Positions 14,201 through 23,200 of a stretch of 64,000 bases of DNA are shown piece after piece. This DNA is from Bedellia somnulentella (lineage: Eukaryota > Arthropoda > Insecta > Lepidoptera > Bedelliidae). The DNA lies in NCBI GenBank assembly GCA_963576735.1, contig OY755170.1:15725875-15789874 (forward strand). Reading direction: 5' to 3'. The notes under the pieces are model-generated. The model ran no database searches. It had not been told where the DNA came from and saw only the letters and a list, made by a program, of their open reading frames with translations. Position numbers and translations under genes: made by a program. Every line of letters begins with the position of its first letter. Within the stretch, counting starts at the first letter, position 1.

Positions 14201-17200
14201 CTATCTAGACCAGGCCAATAATAATATTTCCTAATATTGTTGGTCATTCTTCTCATTCCCGCATGGCCACTGCTGGGTAAGAGATGAAAATCATTCAAAA
14301 TGACTCGCCTGTCATCTTTCTCTTCTATTCTAATTACATTATTTAAAATGCAAATTCGTGGTCCGGACCTATTCTTATTTTTACTTATTTCTTCGACAAG
14401 CTTTTTTATAAATATTCCATTTTCACTTGTTTTTAATATGCATATTTCATTTATACTTAGCTGTGCACACAATAAGTCTAACTCTTTCACAAATTCGGCT
14501 CGCGAGATTTGTGATGCAGAGTTTGCATATTTTATATAAATTATATTTCTAGATCTTAAGTAACAAAATGTTTTACTTTCGCTAGTTATTAACTTTTCAT
14601 TTTTTAATTTATTTAAGGTATTTTTATCGATGAATTGTAGCTCAACTGATTCCTTTGGCATTATATGTGTATTCACAATTCTCGGCTGATCAGACCTTGA
14701 ACTAGTGCTTACCATATCCCCCAAAGAAACCTTGCTTCTGTCTGTCCTCTTCGCTTGAGCTCGCGTTAAGACATTAACACACTCATGATTATCTTTCAAC
14801 TCATGCGAGGTCACTCTTATTCGAGACAATGCGTCTGCAGCAGCGTTGTCCGAACCCCTCACATACTCTACTTCAAAGTCGTACTCTTCTAAGGCTATCC
14901 TAAATTTTGTTAACCTACTTGACGGGTCTTTCATATTAAAAAGATAAACTAACGGCCTATGATCGGTTTTCACTGTGAATAGTTTACCATATAAATACGG
15001 CCTAAAATATTTTATAGCCCATACAATAGCTAAAAGTTCTTTCTCTATTATTGGGTAATTTTTCTCGGCTTTATTCAATACCCTACTAGAAAAAGCTACG
15101 GGCCGACCGTTGCTATTCGATAAAATAGCTCCTATAGCATCATTTGATGCATCGGTCTGTAATATAAATTTATTGTTATCTGTAAAATCAGGATAATCAA
15201 GTACTGGGTGCGAAATGATACACTGTTTTAATTTTTCAAAAGCTTTTTGACATTTTTCACTCCAGATAAATGGAACATTTTTTCTACAAAGTGCATTTAA
15301 TGGATTAGAAATAGAAGCAAAATCTGGAACGAATTTTCTATAATAGTTTGCGAAGGCTACAAATCGTTTTACTTCGTCAATATTAGATGGTAGGGGGTAG
15401 TTTTTAACTATTTTAATTTTATTTGGATCCGGTAATATGCCTTCACTAGATATCACGTGGCCTAAGTACAATATTTGTTTTTTAAGGAAATCGCATTTAC
15501 TCGGATTAAGTTTTAGGTTTACTTTTCTCAGTCGCTCGAACACGTCCTGCAAATTTTTATTATGAGTTTCCAAATTCCTTCCAAATATAATAAGATCATC
15601 CAAATATACCAGACATTTTTCATGATTTAAACCCGATAATGCTATATTCATCATTCTCGAGAATGAATTTGGACTAGTTTTTAGCCCCATCGGCATTCGT
15701 GTCATTTGAAATTGTCCTGAGCAAAAAGCAGTGTATTTTCTAGAATTTTCCTCTAATTTAACATTATAGTAACTTTGATGTAAGTCCAAATGTGTGAAAT
15801 ATACACTTCCAGACAAAGATTCTAATACCTCTGTTATATCCGGTAAAGGATATTTATCGTCTAATATACAATTATTTAATTTCCGGTAATCTACTACTAA
15901 ACGCCACTGTTTTTCTCCGTTTGAATTAGTCTTTTTAGGAACTAACAAAACAGGGCTCGACCAATCACTTTTGCTGGGCTCAATTATTCCTTCTTGTAAC
16001 ATTTTCCCTATCTGCCGTTTTATTTCCGACTTTTGTGTAAAAGGTAATCTATATGGTTTTGTAAAAATAGGACTCGTGTTAGGCTTTAACATAATATTAT
16101 GCGTATACACATCAGTGGTATTCAAAGAATCTCCCGAAAGATAAAATATATCGGCATACTTCGCGCACATATTTTTTATAGTTGTTTGTTCATCTTTGCT
16201 TAAATGACTTAATTGCAATTCCGAAAATAATTTCTTAACTCTATCGGCACTGTTAATAGACCTATCAAAAGAACATATATTGTAATCGCTAAGCTTGCAT
16301 ACTGTTGGTTTTAATTTCGATAAAATAAAATCATTTTCTGTTACATTCATTATTTTTATGGGTATCAAACCGTTTCTAGGTTTTACTACAGAACCCGCTA
16401 AAAAAAATACCTTCCTGAATTTCTTCCGCACACACAATGCAATCTTCCTTCAAGTCAATAGGAATATAATGTATCGACTCGCATCTTTTTGGTATTTCAA
16501 AACTGTAACTACTATTTCTATTAATCGTAAAAGTTATCCTACTCCGATTCATAAATAGCGTTAATATACTGTTACCAAAATCTAAGTTAGCTTTAAATCT
16601 ACTCATGAAGTCACGTCCCAGAATTCCATTCGCTATAATAGGCAAAGTCTTAAATAAATAAAACTTATGACTAACGTATCGGTTGCCTAAACGTAACTTT
16701 AAATAAACATATCCTATAGCATGTACTTTTCCCCCGATTCCGTTTATGATCATGCTCTCCTTATGGATTGGAATGTTGTGCTCCAACGCGTACTTGTATT
16801 TCAAAGCTGATAATGATGCTCCTGAGTCAATAAGATAACTATAGTTTTTATTCCTATGTGATAATATATTTACATAGCAATCACTAGCGCATGTTAAAAT
16901 TTTATGATTATTAGTCACGAAAAAACTCGTCTGACGAATTTTCCTGGATACGATTTAAAGAATCCTGTTTCTCATTTTCAGTGAAAACGTGTAAATTATG
17001 AGAATTCCGTTTTCCTTGATAACGTGAACTATTATTATAATACGTACGTCTTTGCGGCGGCATAGGCTGTCGTCCTCTCTGCTGACTATTGCCTCTGGGT
17101 AGAAATCTTCCACGTAGTTGATGCGGATGGGAATGTCCTTGTACCTTATTGTATGAGTACCTGTTACCGTGGTTGTACCGAGATACCCTAAAATTACCTC

Positions 17201-20200
17201 TATGTCCCCTTTGACTGCGATAGTAAGTGTTAGTATTATTTGAATACATACCTAAAATTTCCCCAGGAACCATATTTATTTCTTCATCTTGGGCGGCTTG
17301 GATGGCGTCCTTCAGGTGGCTGTAATTCCTAGCAGTAATTATGGTACTAATTTTACGATTCCGTAAACCATCGGCAAACTGTTTAATTGTGAATTTTTCA
17401 TTAATCGGTTTTAATATTTTGTAACAGTCCTCGTTTCCGCTGGCTTGCGTTATCGTCAGGTCTACGAATAACTCACTCAACTCTTTCCCGTAATCACCTA
17501 TAGATGACTCATTCTGTCTTAATTTTAATATTTTTTGTTGTATCGCAGTTGCAGACTTTTTTGGCAATAATTCGGAACGCATATCTGCGACTAAACTCTG
17601 TACGGTGGTATAGCTAGACTGTAATTTTAATTTAGCAGCTTGAGATAATCTACTTTTCAGTACAAAATTAATTAAATTTTGTTTACACTCATTTGAAGAC
17701 AAAATTGATGAATAATATTCGATATTGTCTATAAGTTGTTTAATATTTGTATCTTCATTGGTCATACAAGGCAATAAGGTAAGGGCGGTTTTCAAATTGA
17801 AAGTATCCATTTTTCCTTCCACTTTTAAACTACACAAATCTAGAATTTCACAATATAACTGATTAATATTTGTACTATATTTTTCTATGTGGGGAACAGT
17901 TTCCGAACATATTTTTCCCGACTTAATATCTATGTCAATAATTTCTAAACTACTAATATACTCTTCATATAAAGTTTTGGCATTTTCTAGCTTAAGTGTT
18001 AATATTTTTCCTTGCCTTCTTGAAGGTCCAATTTTAATTAAATATGTCTTTATATCCTTTAGTTTCGAATATAATGTTTGTAAAGTACTAGCCATATGTA
18101 ACCCTTAATGATATAAAATATTCTAAATATTTATCAATAAAATATAGTGTAAAAATAAATGCTCACATATTGTTAAAAAAAAATCTAAACTAATAATTAT
18201 TTCAATGTAAATCATCTAATTAATCATCAAATTAAATAATAAAATGAACTCACTCCATCACTTATTTAGCAATATTTAACGTCACTGACACCGTCCGTCC
18301 GCTATTTCCCGATAGGCGTAGACTGGAAGCGCACATCTAAGTTCTCATACATGCTCTGGCTGAACTTGTGGTATTCGCGATGATGAATTCGACGAAGACC
18401 TTACAGCATTTCGGTTGATTTCTCTCGTGATCCAGCTGGTGTGACACTCCTTATATGATTTATAAATATATCGTATCAGGAACAGACCAATCACTACAAC
18501 GATAAATAGTAGGAGCACATTCGTAGCCGATAAATGAAATTTAATTTGTTCAATATAGGATTCATTATTTCCTCCTATTGAATTTTGTACCACAATTGTC
18601 TCTTCACTTTTCGATTGTGATTTTCCCATATTTTTAAAGTAATGTTCGGTTGGTTAAAAGGCGCGGCAGCGCCTCTCTGGCAGGGTCGCCATATACGGAG
18701 GTGTGTCGTGGAGACGAATGAAACACTTGAGTGCTCGTATAGAACTGTTTATTTATTGTTATGGTTACACAGAATACATTATATAGATACATGTTGTATA
18801 CTACCACTACAGACCTGAAAACCTGAACAAATGAAATGAATGACCCCAATGTTCGCAAAATATTCTTTTGTGCTCTGACATCCTAACAAATACCTACGGC
18901 AAAAATAAGGCTTCTTTGAATATTCTTTTTAAGTTGTTTAGAGCAAACATCATTGTTTGTTTTCCATGAATAAAAACGGTGTATTGAAGGATTAATATTC
19001 AGACGTAATAGTAAGTACATAATAAGAGATATTTGCAATGAAGTTGTCATTTTATTATTTTAGGTAGTTTCTGGCATGGTGTTAAGAAAACTTTCGGTAC
19101 CACACCTGTAGATGAGAAAGAGGCTGAGCACCGTGAAGGCTTTACTGCCCTCGTTCGTGAAATGAAAGCTGCTTTGAACCTGAAACCCAACATGCAGCTT
19201 GCTTTAACTGTTCTACCCAACGTTAACGCTTCAGGTAATTAATTAGTGCACTATATATTAAATTTGTAGGACATTTTTCAAAGTCCAGATAGAAAATAGT
19301 TTTATAAAAGTCTTTTTACAAGCACTTTCTTTAAATGTGCTTTAAAGAGTATTAGAAAAAGACCAAGTTCCATTCTTATATAAAGATATAATAATATTAT
19401 GTACCACTAAATACGTTTTTCGTTTTGTTATGCTTTTCATAACTTATCTACTATAGTTATAATGGTAAAGTTACTATAAGTTTTGAAGGGCACAAACCTC
19501 ATACCACAAACTTCCGTAACGTATAATAACTCACTTATCAATTTTATGATGAAAAGATGTATACCATCAATAAATATTAGACTAAATATTTTGTATCGAT
19601 TCCCAGTATACTTCGATGTGCCGGCTCTCATCAACCACGTGGACTTCGTGAACATCGATGCCTTTGATTACTACACTCCGGACCGCAACCCCAAGGAGGC
19701 TGACTACGTTGCACCTATTTACACTCCTCAGAGCCGTAACCCACTTCTGAACGCTGATGCTGCTGTCAATTACTGGTATGGTACTTTTTATTGGGCAAAT
19801 ATTTTGGAATGTTGTGTTCATGAAAACCTCATGTAGGGATTATTACAACTTAGAATTATAACAAATAAAGGAAAGAAAAAAAAAAGGAAAATAGTTTGAT
19901 TCCCGCTTGTGTTTTGCGGGTGTGTGTGATTTATTACAAATATTTTACATACATACATACATACATATACTCACGGCTATAAATCCTTAGAAAAGGTAGT
20001 CAGAGCTAAGGAATTAGAAATTTCTCAGCCTCTTTTGGAAAGTTGAGTGGGGAAAAGATGGTAAAGTATAGGTTGTTGGTGATGGGTATCCAACCGCATC
20101 GCCCAAAAATCCCTTAAAAGCCCCAATACCGTTAGTCGCCTCTTACGTACACCCATCGGTAGAAAAGGGGTAGTGCTATTCTTAGCCGACACTACACAGG

Positions 20201-23200
20201 ACCAAGGAAATATTTTGGGTTTTGAATAGCAGTATCTTATTCTATAGCTTCTATCTGAGTGGATAGAGGGCTCAGGGCTTTTAGTCTTTTTGTACTTTGT
20301 TTAACTATTTTCTTCTCACTTCCCGACATTAGCCGAGGATTTTTTGACTTTCATACTTTAGCTAATGGTTTTCAATGATTGAGCTGCGAGTATAGGCGGG
20401 AAGGATATTTCGACCTTTTACACATTACCCTTTATTCATAAAATTTTACAAAAGTTTTTGAAAAAAACTGTCTGTTCTAAATGTCAATCATTTTAATTCA
20501 GATTGAATTATTTTTTTAACAAAAATGAAAACTTTGTACTATATACATTCGTTTATTATTTCCTAAGTAGACAGTGAAATCCAAATCTATTTTATCAGGA
20601 CCCAGGCTGGTGCCCCCAGTGGTAAGATAGTGCTGGCCATCGCCACCCACGGCCGCACGTGGAAACTCGACGCCGATAGCGAAATCGCCGGAGTGCCGCC
20701 CCTACACGCTGACGGTCCTGGTGAAGCAGGTATGTGGACTTAATCATTTATCCATCATATGAAGTATACATGGTGAGGGATATATTGTACAAAAATTTGG
20801 TCGTTGAAACGATTAATTGCTATGGATATTTGAATTTTAAATTAAATACTCTTCTATAATTGAAAGGAACGTCAGACTACTCGTAGTTCTTATAGAACGT
20901 GACGGGACATTATACACACTTGGTGTTAAGAGTACACGCCTGAGTACTTTTTGTTAATAATATTTATAAATAAATTATTGATACCTTTTTTTCAAAATCA
21001 TAAATAAAGTCAAGCAAATAATGTTGTTTAAACAATGGCTTTATACTCATAATAATTAGGGTAAGGTTATTAAAAACAGACATATTCTTTGTGTATAAAA
21101 ACATTCAGCAGTTACAAAAATACAGTAAATGCTTTTATTACAGGTCCGTACACTAAAACTGAAGGACTCCTGAGCTATCCAGAAATCTGCATGAAATTGA
21201 TCAGCCAAGCTGGCACCCGCCCGCATCTACGCAAAGTGACTGACCCAAGCAAACGTTTTGGTTAGTCTTCTACGATTAATTTGATATTCCATCAACTGAT
21301 TAAATATTTTATTAATGGTGAAAAAATCAATAAAATTTGAACTTTCAGAATTGGGCTTAACAAAGGATGCCGATATGTCAAATATATTTGGTTGGTACAA
21401 ACAAAAACAAATGAATCAAAATTTCTTTATTACGCTAACATCTGTAGAAAAAGTTCTGGTTGAAAATTTGCATTCTATTCTCTTGAAGCATAGCTTTCAT
21501 TTCTATTAATAGCGTAGCTTTGTTTGTACACGATTTGTAATTGTCTTAAAACACGTCTTCTCATTTTTTGTATAGGAACATACAGTTGGTGGTGGTAGCA
21601 CTAAGCAAACTCTTAAGCACCATGTTTCTTTCTAAGGTGTGATTCTCTAACAATAGCAACAATCGAATACATCAGACGTATTGAGAGTTTAAAGTAGAAA
21701 TTATAAGGTTATAATGCAAATAAATAGAGCGATTAGCGAATCACACTGCGCTTGATAACTTAATGAATAATTTTATTTAAAATATTAATTTCTCAGGTAC
21801 ATACGCATTCCGTCTCCCTGATGCTAACGGAGAAGGTGGTATCTGGGTAAGCTACGAAGACCCCGACACGGCAGCACAGAAAGCTATCTTTGTCAAGTAA
21901 GTAGCTTTTATGAAGCCATTTTACATACAAAATATAACAATTGGTTTTACGACAGACAACACATTTTTACTCAAAGTTTGGGTATATATTTTATATTTAA
22001 CTATAGCGAAGTATTGTTGTAGTACGAATTGATCGCGTTAGGCGACTATTACTATACCTTTAAAGTAACTATAGCTGAAAGGGTAACAACAAAACCATGT
22101 TGATTTATTAGAGATAAATGATAAAAACAAGACTGATTTTGGCGCTAGTAATAAAAAAAAACATTTGCAATTAATTTGGAATGCATAACTTGACATTTTT
22201 GGTCGACTGCACTGAAATTGGAATATTTATATATCTACTAAATCTTTAACCTTTTGAATGTCAAACCACAAAGTGTTTATGTTGATGTTGACCTATAATT
22301 TGGATTGTTCGGATTCAGATATCGCTTATGCGGTTATTTGGGTATAGTTTTGTTTGACTCCATTACGCCATTTCGGGGTTTGAGAGTAAAAAAAACCATG
22401 GAACCTATTTGTGTGGTCGGTTGCCAATTGATTTAAACCTTAAACTAGTAGTCGCCTTGTGGTCAGAATATAAGAAGTGAGCTAAGTTTTAGAAATTCTT
22501 TCCTTATGGGTATTGAACTGGGGTTTGAAGTTTATAACTTATATAATGAACGTAGAAGTATGAAGTACATAAGCTTTCGATTAAAATTTAAATCAATTTT
22601 AGTAGCAACAAAATTTACATTTAAATGTGTAATATGAGATACTCGTAGACAGTTATTTTTTTTGAAAATGTGGAAAAACAAGTATAAAAATAGTTTTTCA
22701 TTAAGTTAAACCATAAGCTGTTTAAGGTATACATATATTTTTTGGACTAAGCTCTGACTACCCCAACAGCAACTGATAGCGTGAATATGTATATCTAAGT
22801 AGTTATAAAAAGACAAGAAACATAAGTGACACGCTGCGCTAGCTCTGCCAGAAAGGGAAAGCCGGAAATGATGTCTCTACAACAGATAGAATCTTCCATT
22901 GAAGTTACGAATAACTTATTTGTAGCGATGAAGATATCCTTTGTGAACTTCAAACTTATATGTAAATCTCATTTCTCATTCAAGTATTTTTAAAGTTATC
23001 TCAACCGTCTCACAATCACTACTAATCCTTGACAATCTACATTACGGCATTCCTATCTTAATCTAATAGGGTGGATGATGTAAAATGACGGGTAATAAGT
23101 TTCAAATACTTCTTTCCAGGGAGAGATAAAATATATCTCAAACCCAAACATTCACACCGTATATTCCCAAAGGGTGTTGGCAGAGGTACTAATACTACTG

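Larger units (their letters stand above)
12132..18811 (-). mobile_element. Ty3/gypsy (412/mdg1-like) LTR retrotransposon
   Basis: 6.7 kb element antisense to IDGF. In element order: 5' LTR (18811-18692), PBS starting TGG, small membrane-protein ORF, gag without CCHC knuckles, protease, RT-RNase H-integrase, PPT and an aberrant 3' LTR. Termini are TGTAGTGG...CCACTACA with a GACC target duplication. RT sequence (TRMPMGLK, YLDD) and the RG-rich gag tail suggest the 412/mdg1 clade (inference). It is inactive as it stands: the frame is broken between protease and RT, a second transposon sits in the integrase C-terminus, and the 3' LTR is rearranged. Confidence 0.9.
12080..19063 (+). other. IDGF intron 3 (7.0 kb), occupied by an LTR element
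   Basis: All but about 300 bp is one antisense LTR retrotransposon inserted 52 bp after the exon 3 donor. The right remainder (18816-19063) has no recognised feature apart from the acceptor TTTTAG. Confidence 0.85.
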
